DNA of 64,000 nt, taken from an uncultured Lachnospiraceae bacterium. Its GTDB lineage: Bacteria; Bacillota; Clostridia; Lachnospirales; Lachnospiraceae. The stretch's first letter is position 1. Every line of letters starts with the position of its first letter. A program made the position numbers and the translations under genes. The stretch lies in NCBI GenBank assembly GCA_910584785.1, contig CAJUDX010000010.1, positions 1 through 64,000 of the forward strand. The letters run 5' to 3'. Below the pieces are notes generated by a model. The model was not told where the DNA came from and made no database searches. It saw only the letters and a program-made list of their open reading frames with translations. Below are positions 22,603 to 31,521 of this stretch, piece after piece.

Positions 22603-24564
22603 TTGAATTTACAGCCATTTTATGATTTACGGGAGCGCCTTTTGGTGTCGGCGGCGGCAGGGACACAGTTTGTCCAGGAGGATTTCCGGCTAAAGGAAGC
22701 AGCGAAAAAGATAGAGGCCTTTGCCAAGGCTTCTCCGGTATTTGCCAAACTAAGTCAGTTATTGGGCGAATTAATCAATGGTGCAAAGGAGAAAAAAGCG
22801 GAAGTTCTTTTGGATGTACTTGGGCTTTTGGATGCCTTTTTAACCACACAGGGAATCTGTCAGGCCGAAGGAGAGATTCTTCCTGCAGTTGAAGAAGGGA
22901 CAGCAGCGCTCCCAGCCAGGCAGAAGGAAATGATTTACCAGGAAATCCCCTACAGCCGTTTACAGCCGATTAAGTGGGCATTGACGGAGACGGGAAGCGG
23001 TCGGCAGAATACACTGGAGGAAAGTTATGCGAAAGAGCCGGAATTATTTATGGATTTCCGCATCTGCCCTCTGATGATTCATGCCTTAAGTGATGCTTAT
23101 GCAGAAATTGCGGATATGGTTTGTGGCTGGCTGATTAAGCTTGGAGAACCGGTAATCCCGCTGTTAAAGGAGGGCTTTCTTCCCAAGGGCAGGAAGGAGA
23201 TGGTGCGCCGGATTAGGGTAATCAGCGAAATTGCCGGTGCCGGGGAAAATGAATTTTATTGTACCCAGCTTTTGGAGAGTGAAAAAGAAGTAAGAGAAGC
23301 ACTGATTCGTGCACTGCGTTTTACCCAGGAAAATCAGCCGCTTTTGTTTGATTTGCTTAAGACAGAAAAAGGAAAGATGAAGGCAGTGGTGCAGTGGGTA
23401 CTGAGCTTTATGGAGGGGGAAGAGGTCGAGCAGTATTGGAAGAAGCGCGCCACAGCAAATCCGGTGGAGACCGCTCAGTTGTTACATTATTCCAGTGCAT
23501 CCTACGCTCCGTCAGTGGTTGCGAATCTGGTAAGAATGGATGGAGAAGCCTTGCTGAGGGAAGAGGAAGAGCGGGCAAGGATAAAGAAAGAAGAAAAGAT
23601 TACTAAGGGCGATAAGCAGGAGACAGAAAAACTGAGGCTCCGGGATGATAAGTTCAGGATCTGTATCCGTGCCTGTACGGGAAAGTTGGGTAAAGAAATC
23701 GTTGATTTGCTGAAGTGGTCGGCAAATGAACCCCGCCTGAAGCGCTTCCATTTAGAATTTGCTATCATGATGGCAGAGACGATTAAGGAAATGCCGCTTG
23801 AGCGTGCGGAGACTAAGGCTTATGCGCGATTGGCGGGAGAACTGTTTGAACAGGTTGGGCGGGACTATGTGCGTCCGGCATTTACTGCCAGTTTATTTAT
23901 GGCGCCGCCAGAAGAAACGTATGATAAGTTCAGCAAACATATTGAATCGATGGGTTTTGGTATTTTCAGGGTATTGCAGCAGATGCAGTATAGGGAGGAT
24001 ATCGGGTATTTTGTCTATCTGGAGAAAAAGCTTGATGAAAAGGGAGATGCCTATACGGCAGAGAAAATTCGGGTGCTTGAACAGGGACTGGATTTGCGCT
24101 GGTATTCGTTGATTATGGAAAACAAGAAGAATTGTCCGAAGGATTACTACCCAGCAGCGGGAACCTCTCTTGTCGGCAGTGATGCTGTGCTTTATCGCCT
24201 GTTCCGAGGGGATGTTCCTGATTTGTGCCAGAAGTATGGGGAGTATTTTTACCGTCAGGCTATCGTGGCTGAACCTACGGTGGCCCATGTGGAAATTCTG
24301 AAAAAGTGCGGCTGGACGAAATTTAATGGTATTTTGCTTCAGGCGGTGAAGAAAAATAATTGGTCCTATTATCTTCGGGGACTGATGAACATTCTTCCGA
24401 TGACGAAAGAGCAGCTGATGGAGGAACTGGAACTTATCTTAACGTATGAAAAGGGGCTTTCACAGAAAGGCGCCACAGGAAGGGCAACCATTTCTACAAT
24501 GAATACAGTGAAAAACTGGCTGGAGACCCTCCGCAATGGCGGGACGTTATATGATTTACTGTAA
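22603..24564 (+). CDS. Large helical-repeat protein of the SWIM/MoxR cassette (DUF5691-like by position)
   Basis: A 653-residue, almost wholly helical protein. HEAT-like pairs of helices are visible at about 175-300 (EIADMVCGWLIKLGEPVIPL, EVREALIRALRFTQENQPLL) and again towards the C-terminus. A charged insertion is near 325-350. No enzyme motif is evident. The start is TTG 22603 with GGAG-rich sequence upstream. In the known SWIM-DUF5691-AAA-DUF5682-VWA neighbourhoods a large DUF5691 protein fills this place, so that assignment is by context, not by motif. A solenoid between a SWIM protein and a MoxR ATPase suggests a scaffold or target-recognition subunit. A structured repeat (24563-24664 plus a partial copy) separates it from the ATPase gene. 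Confidence 0.82.
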   Translation: MNLQPFYDLRERLLVSAAAGTQFVQEDFRLKEAAKKIEAFAKASPVFAKLSQLLGELINGAKEKKAEVLLDVLGLLDAFLTTQGICQAEGEILPAVEEGTAALPARQKEMIYQEIPYSRLQPIKWALTETGSGRQNTLEESYAKEPELFMDFRICPLMIHALSDAYAEIADMVCGWLIKLGEPVIPLLKEGFLPKGRKEMVRRIRVISEIAGAGENEFYCTQLLESEKEVREALIRALRFTQENQPLLFDLLKTEKGKMKAVVQWVLSFMEGEEVEQYWKKRATANPVETAQLLHYSSASYAPSVVANLVRMDGEALLREEEERARIKKEEKITKGDKQETEKLRLRDDKFRICIRACTGKLGKEIVDLLKWSANEPRLKRFHLEFAIMMAETIKEMPLERAETKAYARLAGELFEQVGRDYVRPAFTASLFMAPPEETYDKFSKHIESMGFGIFRVLQQMQYREDIGYFVYLEKKLDEKGDAYTAEKIRVLEQGLDLRWYSLIMENKKNCPKDYYPAAGTSLVGSDAVLYRLFRGDVPDLCQKYGEYFYRQAIVAEPTVAHVEILKKCGWTKFNGILLQAVKKNNWSYYLRGLMNILPMTKEQLMEELELILTYEKGLSQKGATGRATISTMNTVKNWLETLRNGGTLYDLL

Positions 24565-24718
24565 AAGTTCACCGCCGATTAGGCGGTCTAAGTTCAGGTA
24601 TTCCAAATGCGCCCAGCAGACTTTCGTTTATGGTGGTATGACTACTTGTGGGCGTATGAAGGTTACTCTAAAAGTTCACCGCCGCATCGCTGCTATACAT
24701 TTATTTGGTGGCGGATAT
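24563..24718 (+). repeat. Structured intergenic repeat, copy B plus a partial second copy
   Basis: The full copy runs 24568-24664 (hairpin CCGCC-GATTA-GGCGG; GGTGGTATGACTACTT; GGGCGTATGAAGG). It is followed at 24671 by AAAGTTCACCGCC and then divergent sequence ending GGTGGCGG, the beginning of a second unit. The phase matches the tandem arrangement at 30095-30297. It lies between two genes of the cassette, so it is probably transcribed. Confidence 0.85.
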
Positions 24719-24742
24719 TGATAGAAAAAGGAGTTTTGTATT

Positions 24743-25834
24743 ATGGAAAAGGGACAAAATGTGCTTCGTCTCCCGGCGGAGCAGTTATATCAGGAAGAAA
24801 TTGATGCATTGATTCAGACAGAGAATGACGCTGTTCCCCAGGGCTGGAAGATGTCGCCCCGCTCTGTCCTGACTTATATTATCGGCGGGCAGGCAGGGAA
24901 AACGCCAATTACGCCAAAATACATCGGTCATCAGCGGCTGGTGGAAATAGCGATTGCAACCCTGGTAACGGATCGGGCCCTGCTGTTAATTGGCGAGCCG
25001 GGGACGGCAAAATCCTGGCTGTCTGAGCATTTAACGGCAGCGATTAACGGTGATTCCTCTAAGGTTATCCAGGGAACCGCTGGGACGACAGAGGAGCAGA
25101 TTCGCTATTCCTGGAATTATGCTATGCTGATTGCTGAGGGACCATCGAACCAGGCCCTGATTAAAAGCCCGCTTTATCGTGCTATGGAAACGGGGAGCAT
25201 TGCACGGGTGGAGGAAATTTCCCGGTGTGCATCCGAGGTTCAGGATGCTATGATTTCAATTTTATCCGAAAAACGGATTTCAGTGCCGGAGCTGGGGATT
25301 GAAGTTCCTGCACAGAAGGGATTTTCGGTGGTTGCTACAGCAAATACCAGGGATAAGGGCGTAAACGAGATGTCTGCCGCTTTAAAGCGCCGGTTTAATA
25401 TTGTGGTGCTTCCCTCGCCGGAAAGCATCCATGAAGAGATGGACATTGTAAAATCCAGGGTAACACAACTTTCCCGCAGCCTTGACTTAAATGCCAGACT
25501 TCCCCAGGATGAGGTGATTGAAAAGGTATGCACGATTTTCAGGGAACTTCGCCGGGGTGTCACCTTAGATGGAAAGCAAAAGCTGAAAACACCGGGGGGC
25601 GTGCTTTCGACGGCGGAGGCGATTTCTCTTTTAACCAATAGTATGGCCCTGGCAGGAAGCTTTGGCAATGGGGAGATTACCGATTATGATTTAGCTGCCG
25701 GACTTCAGGGCGCCGTGGTAAAGGAGGAAGGCAAGGATGGTAAGGTATGGGAAGAGTATCTTGAAAATATTATGAAAAAACGCGGTTCCAAGTGGGTGGG
25801 ACTGTATAAGGAGTGTAGGGAATTAAATGGCTGA
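24743..25834 (+). CDS. MoxR-type AAA+ ATPase
   Basis: A 363-residue AAA+ ATPase of the MoxR group, which act as chaperone-like remodelers together with VWA proteins. Walker A is LIGEPGTAKSWL (Gly84 to Ser91). The Walker B region reads ARVEEISRCASEVQDAMISI, with the usual Asp-Glu replaced by Glu-Glu. Sensor 1 is VVATANTRDKGVNEM, followed by the arginine-finger region ALKRRFNIVVLPSP. The C-terminal helical lid follows. An AAAAGGAG precedes the ATG. Its 3' end overlaps the next gene by 8 nt, and a VWA gene lies one gene further on, so ATPase, DUF5682-like protein and VWA protein are very likely one complex or pathway. Confidence 0.94.
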   Translation: MEKGQNVLRLPAEQLYQEEIDALIQTENDAVPQGWKMSPRSVLTYIIGGQAGKTPITPKYIGHQRLVEIAIATLVTDRALLLIGEPGTAKSWLSEHLTAAINGDSSKVIQGTAGTTEEQIRYSWNYAMLIAEGPSNQALIKSPLYRAMETGSIARVEEISRCASEVQDAMISILSEKRISVPELGIEVPAQKGFSVVATANTRDKGVNEMSAALKRRFNIVVLPSPESIHEEMDIVKSRVTQLSRSLDLNARLPQDEVIEKVCTIFRELRRGVTLDGKQKLKTPGGVLSTAEAISLLTNSMALAGSFGNGEITDYDLAAGLQGAVVKEEGKDGKVWEEYLENIMKKRGSKWVGLYKECRELNG

Positions 25835-28235
25835 TAAAAAAAAGGTAAATCTATTTGGTATCCGTCATCTCTCTCCAGCCGGAGCCTTTTACCTGAGAAA
25901 ATTCCTGGATCGGATTCAGCCAGAACTTGTGCTGATCGAAGGTCCCTCCGATTTTGACGACAGGCTTATTCCCTTAACTGATCCGAAGGTAAAGCCGCCG
26001 GTCGCGATTATGGCTTATACACAGGAGGCACCGGTTAGGACGATTTTATATCCCTTTGCGGTTTATTCCCCGGAATATCAGGCCGCGCTTTGGGCCCGGG
26101 AGAATCATTGCGCCTGCCATTTTATGGATCTTCCTTCTGGGGTAATGCTGGCCCTGGACGAGGCAGAGCGAGAAGAAGCCTTAAAGCAGATGGCACAGGA
26201 AGAAGAGATAAGGGAAGAAAAAGACGCCGGGCGGATAGCAGGAGATAGGTCAGAAGAAGAGGCAGAAGAAGAGAAAGCAGAAGAGGAATCTGCCGGGCTG
26301 ACCGTGGCGGATGTATATGAGTACCTGGATAAAGTTTGCGGTGAAGACAGCCATGAAACATTTTGGGAGCATGTGCTGGAACAGGCGGAGGATGAAGAGG
26401 CTTACCGCAAAGGAGCTGCATTGTTTGGAGAAAATATCCGCAGTTTGTCAGAGAGCACTCTGGGCGGGACGGACAACGGTAAGGAAATGGCTTTTAGCTG
26501 GACCAGAACAGAGAGGAACCATCTTAGAGAAACGTACATGAAGCGAAAGATAGAGGATGCTATTGCGTCCGGCATTGCCCCGGAGAAGATCGTGGCGGTT
26601 ACTGGGGCCTATCACGTTAAGGGGCTAATGCAAGGAAGGGCCATGAGTGATAAGGAATTAAAAAAACTGCCGCAGATGCAAGCTCTGCAGACTCTGATGC
26701 CTTATTCCTATTACCGTTTATCCATGCGTGCCGGATACGGCGCGGGCAATCAGGCGCCGGCCTATTATGAACTTTTGTGGAAGGGTTTTTGCAGGAATCA
26801 ACCGGAGTTTGCTGTCTACCAGTATGTTATCCGTATGGCAGCTTATTTGCGGAAATCAGGAAATCCGGCGTCTACGGCTTCAGTGATTGAAAGTGTCCGT
26901 CTCTCGGCTGCCTTAGCACAGCTTCATGGCTATCAGATTCCTTCGCTCAGGGATCTCAGGGATGGGGCAGTGACCTGTCTGGGTAATGGTGAATTTTCAC
27001 AGATTGCTCTGGGAGCAGCGGATACGGAGACTGGGACGACGATTGGTTCTCTTCCTGAGGGAATGAGCCAGACGTCCATTCAAAATGATTTTTACCAAAA
27101 GCTGGAGGAATTAAGGCTTTCCAAGTATAAATCCATGATTGTCCAGGATTTGCAGCTGGATTTGCGGGAAAAGTTAAATGTAAAATCCCGTAAGTCTGCA
27201 TTTTTAGATTTGAACCGTTCCTTTTTCCTGCACCAGCTGAGGATTTTAGGGATTGGTTTTGCCAAGGCAGTAAGAAGTAGTCAGGAAAAGGCGACCTGGG
27301 CAGAATTATGGCAGCTTCAGTGGACGCCGGAGGCGGAAATCCAGCTGGTGGAGTCGGTGTTAAAAGGAGATACCGTAGAGCAGGCAGCTTCTTTTGCGCT
27401 GAAGGAGCAGGCGGAAGGGAGCGATAAGATCAGCCAGGTTGCCCACATGATTGAGGAAGCTTATTGCTGCGGCATGCCAGGGGCCGCGCAGTATGGCACA
27501 GAAACACTTCAGGGATTGGCGGTGGATGCCGCTTCCATTGAAGAAATTGGCCTGGCAGCGGAAAGTTTATCCCTGTCCATAAGCTATGGAGACATCCGTC
27601 ATCAGGATGCCCGCCCTCTGCTCCCTGTTTTAGAGCAGCTATTTCTCAGGGCCTGTCTGATTTTGCCGGAAAGCTGTTCCTGTGATGACGATGGGGCAAA
27701 GCGGATTATTTCTGGAATGGAAGCCTTAAACCGTGTGGTCAGGGATCAGGATTTTATCGATGAAGAGCGATGGATTGCTGCTTTGACTGAGGTTGCCCGC
27801 AGAGATGACTTAAATACAAAGCTTTCCGGTCTGGCTGCCGCTGTTCTACTGGAATGGGGACGCATGGATAATGAAATGCTGGGTATCGAGGTAGAACGCC
27901 GTCTTTCCCGCGGTATGCCGGCAGAACTTGGCGCTGGCTGGTTTGAAGGTTTGGCGATGAAAAATCACTTTACCTTAATTGCCCGGATGTCTCTGTGGGA
28001 AAAGCTCAGCGAATATATTGACACCCTGGATGATGACGACTTTAAGCGGGCAGTGGTATTTTTACGCCGGGCATTCTCCGATTTTTCTTCCGGGGAAAAG
28101 GACAGCATTGCTGAAAATTTGGGCGAACTCTGGCAGGTGAATCCCCAGCAGGTCAGCGAAATCCTTAACGCCGCTCTGAATGCGGACGAGATGGATTTGG
28201 TTGCCGATTTAGGAGATTTTGATTTTGATTTATAA
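25827..28235 (+). CDS. DUF5682-like protein with TIKI/TraB/EreA-like N-terminal motifs
   Basis: An 802-residue protein, central and least understood member of the MoxR/VWA cassette. It starts LFGIRHLSPAGAFYLRKF (Gly11-x-x-His14), then LVLIEGP (Glu38), and further on VTGAYHVKGL (His263-x-x-Gly266). This set (GxxH, E, HxxG) is the pattern of the TraB/PrgY, EreA and ChaN-like group proposed to be metal-dependent hydrolases, so I infer a related catalytic domain in residues 1-290. It is interrupted by a Glu/Lys-rich low-complexity stretch (about 112-157). The remaining 500 residues are helical. It overlaps the ATPase gene by 8 nt and the VWA gene follows at 44 bp. The DUF5682 name rests on recall of similar neighbourhoods. 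Confidence 0.85.
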   Translation: MADKKKVNLFGIRHLSPAGAFYLRKFLDRIQPELVLIEGPSDFDDRLIPLTDPKVKPPVAIMAYTQEAPVRTILYPFAVYSPEYQAALWARENHCACHFMDLPSGVMLALDEAEREEALKQMAQEEEIREEKDAGRIAGDRSEEEAEEEKAEEESAGLTVADVYEYLDKVCGEDSHETFWEHVLEQAEDEEAYRKGAALFGENIRSLSESTLGGTDNGKEMAFSWTRTERNHLRETYMKRKIEDAIASGIAPEKIVAVTGAYHVKGLMQGRAMSDKELKKLPQMQALQTLMPYSYYRLSMRAGYGAGNQAPAYYELLWKGFCRNQPEFAVYQYVIRMAAYLRKSGNPASTASVIESVRLSAALAQLHGYQIPSLRDLRDGAVTCLGNGEFSQIALGAADTETGTTIGSLPEGMSQTSIQNDFYQKLEELRLSKYKSMIVQDLQLDLREKLNVKSRKSAFLDLNRSFFLHQLRILGIGFAKAVRSSQEKATWAELWQLQWTPEAEIQLVESVLKGDTVEQAASFALKEQAEGSDKISQVAHMIEEAYCCGMPGAAQYGTETLQGLAVDAASIEEIGLAAESLSLSISYGDIRHQDARPLLPVLEQLFLRACLILPESCSCDDDGAKRIISGMEALNRVVRDQDFIDEERWIAALTEVARRDDLNTKLSGLAAAVLLEWGRMDNEMLGIEVERRLSRGMPAELGAGWFEGLAMKNHFTLIARMSLWEKLSEYIDTLDDDDFKRAVVFLRRAFSDFSSGEKDSIAENLGELWQVNPQQVSEILNAALNADEMDLVADLGDFDFDL

Positions 28236-28279
28236 AAAGCATCATTGGACTGATTGAGAGAATAACAGGAGAATTTTTC

Positions 28280-29482
28280 ATGGAAACAGCAGAGCGATTA
28301 AAACGATGGCGTCTTATTCTTGGAGCAGAGAGCGATGACCGTTTTTCACAGATGCAGGGCGGATTGGGCGCTGCGGGAGGCCTGAGCCTAAACGCAGAGG
28401 AATTGATGATGGATCAGGCCCTTGCTGCCATTTATAATCAAAATTCTGAGGGCGGTTTTAGCGGAGGGAGAGGGGCTGGGCGCGGTCCCTCCAATCCGCA
28501 GATTACCCGCTGGCTGGGTGATGTAAGGACCTTATTTGAGCAGGACATGGTTAAAATTATCCAGTCTGACGCTGTCGAGCGGTGCGGCTTAAAACAATTG
28601 TTATTTGAACCTGAGATGTTGGAACAGATGGAGCCGGATGTAGGGATGGCGAGCACGATTTTAATGTTAAAAGATCAGATTCCCAAGGCTTCAAAAGAAA
28701 GTGTTCGGGAATTTATTCGTAAGATTGTGGAGGAATTAAACCGGCTGCTGGCGGATGATATCCGCCGGGCAGTTACTGCAGCCATTAATCGGCGTCAGCA
28801 TTCCCCTATTCCCTCTGCTTCTGCCCTGGATTTTGACAATACGATAAAAAATGGACTGAAAAACTATAATCCCCAGTTGAAGAAAATCATTCCCGATCAT
28901 TATTACTTTTTTGATCGGACGACGACCTCGGCAGCCAATAAATATACCATCATCCTGGATGTGGATCAGAGCGGCTCCATGGGGGAATCGGTGATCTATT
29001 CTTCCGTTATCAGCTGTGTCCTGGCAAGCATGGCTTCGCTGAAAACCAGGATTGTTGCCTTTGATACTAAGGTTGTGGATTTAACAGAGAAATGTGACGA
29101 TCCCGTCGATCTTCTTTTTGGCTTTCAGCTTGGCGGAGGAACGGATATTAATCAATCGGTGGCTTACTGCCAGCAGTTTATTGAAAACCCGCAGAAAACC
29201 CTGTTCTTTCTGGTCAGTGATTTGGAAGAGGGAGGAAACCGGGCAGCTTTTTTGCGCCGGATGGAGGAAATGAAAGCTTCCGGTGTGCAGGTGATCAGCC
29301 TCTTGGCCATTGCCGACCGGGGGAAACCTTATTATGATACGAATATTGCAGGGCGTTTGGCTGCCATGGGTATTCCCTGCTTTGCCTGCAATCCGCAGAT
29401 GCTTCCTGAACTGCTGAAAAGGACATTAAAGGGCGAGGATTTAAGCCAGTTTCAGAGGGAACTGGAAAAGGGAAATCAATAG
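28280..29482 (+). CDS. VWA domain protein, CoxE-like
   Basis: A 400-residue protein. A helical N-terminal half carries a Gly-rich loop (FSGGRGAGRGP). The C-terminal half is a von Willebrand factor A domain with an intact metal site: DVDQSGSMGES (Asp229-x-Ser231-x-Ser233), the Thr in GGGTDINQSVAYC, and the Asp in LVSDLEEGG. There is no signal peptide or membrane segment, so it is cytoplasmic like the CoxE/BatA-type partners of MoxR ATPases. VWA proteins act as adaptors that present substrates to the ATPase. It is the last gene of the cassette; engB follows 15 bp later, probably read from the same transcript. Confidence 0.92.
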   Translation: METAERLKRWRLILGAESDDRFSQMQGGLGAAGGLSLNAEELMMDQALAAIYNQNSEGGFSGGRGAGRGPSNPQITRWLGDVRTLFEQDMVKIIQSDAVERCGLKQLLFEPEMLEQMEPDVGMASTILMLKDQIPKASKESVREFIRKIVEELNRLLADDIRRAVTAAINRRQHSPIPSASALDFDNTIKNGLKNYNPQLKKIIPDHYYFFDRTTTSAANKYTIILDVDQSGSMGESVIYSSVISCVLASMASLKTRIVAFDTKVVDLTEKCDDPVDLLFGFQLGGGTDINQSVAYCQQFIENPQKTLFFLVSDLEEGGNRAAFLRRMEEMKASGVQVISLLAIADRGKPYYDTNIAGRLAAMGIPCFACNPQMLPELLKRTLKGEDLSQFQRELEKGNQ

Positions 29483-29497
29483 ATAGGAGTACAGAGC

Positions 29498-30094
29498 GTG
29501 ATAATAAAAAAAGCAGAGTTGGAAACGGTTTGCGGTGTTACCAGTAAACTTCCCAGGCATGAACTTCTTGAATTTGCTTTTTCCGGCAAATCCAATGTGG
29601 GGAAGTCTTCCCTGATTAATGCTTTGATGAACCGTAAATCCCTGGCGCGAACATCTTCTCAGCCGGGAAAAACACAAACAATTAATTTCTATAATATTAA
29701 TGACCAGTTTTACTTTGTAGACCTTCCAGGCTATGGCTACGCGAAGGTTTCCCTGGAGGCGAAGGCCAAGTGGGGGAAGATGATTGAGCGGTATCTGCGG
29801 CAGTCTGTAGTGCTTAAACTGGTATTTCTCCTGGTGGATATTCGCCACGAGCCGTCAGAAAATGATAAGATGATGTATAACTGGATTGTTTATCAGGGTT
29901 ATCGTCCAGTGGTGATTGCGACGAAGCTGGATAAAGTAAAGCGCAGTCAGGTGGGAAAGCTGGTTAAGGGGATTCGTGAAGGACTGGGGATGGAAAAAGA
30001 TGATGTATTAATACCTTTCTCAGCAGAGACAAAGCAGGGAAGAGAACAGATATGGGAATTAATTGAAGGACAGATGGGAGAGGAGAGCGGGTGA
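29498..30094 (+). CDS. engB: Ribosome biogenesis GTPase EngB/YsxC
   Basis: Essential GTPase of the TrmE-Era-EngA-EngB class, needed for 50S subunit assembly. The 198-residue protein has G1 FSGKSNVGKSSLINAL, G2 PGKTQTINFY, G3 DLPGYGYAKV, G4 TKLDKV and G5 FSAETKQGREQIW, all intact. The start is GTG 29498 with AGGAG about 8 nt upstream. It lies 15 bp after the VWA gene, so it may share the cassette's transcript. The first unit of the structured repeat abuts its stop codon, and the terminator is 300 bp further on. Its place after lon/clpX in many genomes is not seen here. Confidence 0.96.
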   Translation: MIIKKAELETVCGVTSKLPRHELLEFAFSGKSNVGKSSLINALMNRKSLARTSSQPGKTQTINFYNINDQFYFVDLPGYGYAKVSLEAKAKWGKMIERYLRQSVVLKLVFLLVDIRHEPSENDKMMYNWIVYQGYRPVVIATKLDKVKRSQVGKLVKGIREGLGMEKDDVLIPFSAETKQGREQIWELIEGQMGEESG

Positions 30095-30189
30095 GGCCGC
30101 CGATTAGGCGGTCTAAGTTCAGGTATTCCAAGTGTGCCTGGCAGACTTTTATTTATGGTGGTATGACCACTTGTGGGCGCATGAAGGTT
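30095..30189 (+). repeat. Structured intergenic repeat, copy C1
   Basis: Starts immediately after the engB stop codon with GGCCGCC-GATTA-GGCGG and runs through GGTGGTATGACCACTTGTGG to GAAGGTT. It lacks the AAAAGTTCA prefix seen in C2, as if truncated by the gene. Confidence 0.9.
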
Positions 30190-30198
30190 ACTGTAAAA

Positions 30199-30297
30199 GT
30201 TCACCGCCGATTAGGCGGTCTAAGTTCAGGTATTCCAAGTGCGCCTGGCAGACTTTTATTTATGGTGGTATGACCACTTGTGGGCGCATGAAGGTTG
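30199..30297 (+). repeat. Structured intergenic repeat, copy C2
   Basis: Second tandem unit, offset 107 bp from C1 and nearly identical to it. It gives the best consensus: AAAAGTTCACCGCC-GATTA-GGCGG, GTATTCCAAGTGCGCC, TTTATTTATGGTGGTATGAC and GGGCGCATGAAGGTT. Confidence 0.92.
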
Positions 30298-30391
30298 ATA
30301 GGAAATTGCGTTCTATAAAGCAAAAACCCTCCAGGGGATGCGCACTCCGCGCCTAAGGAAAATGTCTGCTGACGCAGACGTGATCCGGCGC

Positions 30392-30420
30392 AAGAGTCCG
30401 ATTCATTGGACTCTTTTTTT
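30392..30420 (+). terminator. Terminator downstream of engB and repeats
   Basis: AAGAGTCC (30392-30399) pairs with GGACTCTT (30408-30415), followed by TTTTT. A further small hairpin, GTCTGC-TGAC-GCAGAC (30364-30379), stands just before it. Confidence 0.9.
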
Positions 30421-30423
30421 ACT

Positions 30424-30663
30424 TTACTTTTTGGTTTCTTCAAACGGCGAAGGCATTTTCATTCCTATTTCCATCAATTTAATGCGGACATAGCTTTTCA
30501 CTGCCTGAACGATTAATGCGACCAAAACCACAGGAAAAACAATGGTGAGATAAAATTTTGTTTTCCAGTGCTTGTAGGTTTTATTCCAGTGGCCAATATT
30601 TTTTTTCATTCTTTCCATTTTTTTTTCGAACGGTGATAAAGCTTTTTTCTTTCCCAACCGCAT
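30424..30663 (-). CDS. Small single-pass membrane protein
   Basis: A 79-residue protein. The basic N-terminal half (MRLGKKKALSPFEKKMERMK...) is followed by one membrane segment at about residues 37-57 (FYLTIVFPVVLVALIVQAV) and a short tail ending PSPFEETKK. Start 30663 is chosen because AAAGGGGAA precedes that ATG; a longer reading upstream has no such site. By the positive-inside rule the N-terminus faces the cytoplasm. It lies downstream of and in line with the DUF4364 gene (71 bp). Family not recognised. Confidence 0.7.
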   Translation of the reverse strand: MRLGKKKALSPFEKKMERMKKNIGHWNKTYKHWKTKFYLTIVFPVVLVALIVQAVKSYVRIKLMEIGMKMPSPFEETKK

Positions 30664-30734
30664 AGGATTCCCCTTTCTTTTATCTGAACACCGCCCATTT
30701 CTGTGAAAAAGCAATGGCAGTATACATGTGTTTG

Positions 30735-31268
30735 TTAATTTGATTCTTCACTGCTCATCAATGCCCTCATCGCAAAGGCGTAGATTTCTTGGCTTTTTCT
30801 TCTCCATTTTCCGCACATATATTCTGCCTGGTGCTTGTCAGGGACAGCCAGGTTGAGCTCAATCAGCGGTGTTTTCCCTTCTCTTACTTCACAGTGCACG
30901 ATAAAATCCTGACCAGTAGATTTGTAATAATCGGAAATAACGCCTACTTCATCTCTAAGGCGATATTTGTTTTCTTTTAAATATTGATCCATATCCTGGA
31001 TAATGGCAGGAGAAATCTTGCTTCCAAAAAATTCCAGTGTATTTAAGCCTTCTTCCGTAATCTCATATCGGCTGCTGTTGCGGATCGTTTCTTTTTTAAT
31101 TAAACCTGCGTCCAATAATTCATTTAATGCCTGCTGCAGGGTAAAATAGGTAGTGTAATCATTTTCTAGGAAAAAATTGGAAAGCTGGGCGTTGGTTAAA
31201 GGGAAGCTTACCTGCTTCAGCATGTAGAGATTCATTAACTTATATAATGTCATTGGTTCCGATAACAT
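30735..31268 (-). CDS. DUF4364 family winged-helix protein
   Basis: A 177-residue protein of the DUF4364 family common in Clostridia. The N-terminal winged helix-turn-helix (about 1-75; LTNAQLSNFFLENDYTTYFT, then LNELLDAGLIKKETIRNSSR, RYEITEEGLNTLEFF) is PadR/MarR-like. The C-terminal domain contains DFIVHCEVREGKTPLIELNL. It is probably a transcription regulator; targets and ligand are unknown. It is divergent from the DUF5717 gene across a spacer of about 330 bp that holds a clear promoter for the latter, so that operon is one possible target. Confidence 0.88.
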   Translation of the reverse strand: MLSEPMTLYKLMNLYMLKQVSFPLTNAQLSNFFLENDYTTYFTLQQALNELLDAGLIKKETIRNSSRYEITEEGLNTLEFFGSKISPAIIQDMDQYLKENKYRLRDEVGVISDYYKSTGQDFIVHCEVREGKTPLIELNLAVPDKHQAEYMCGKWRRKSQEIYAFAMRALMSSEESN

Positions 31269-31521
31269 AATTATTTACCTGTATTTTCTTAATTTTAATC
31301 GATTAAGGAAGCTAAGCCAAACTGACGAAAGTAGCAAGCAGGAATGTGCAAAATAACGTACTGGTGTTCTGACATGTTTGGCTGAAAGTAAATGTGTCAG
31401 TACACTAGATTATACTATACCAAGTAAAGCTTTTGAAATCAAGTGGAAATCATGAAGAAAATGACTTGTTGTGTGCAGAAAAAAAAGCTATAATGGTATA
31501 TAATGGGTTTGCTGCAGTATT

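Noticed and set aside
30091..30356. Short plus-strand frames within repeats C1/C2
   Set aside because: They are readings of the structured repeat itself, which appears in non-coding positions elsewhere in differing frames.
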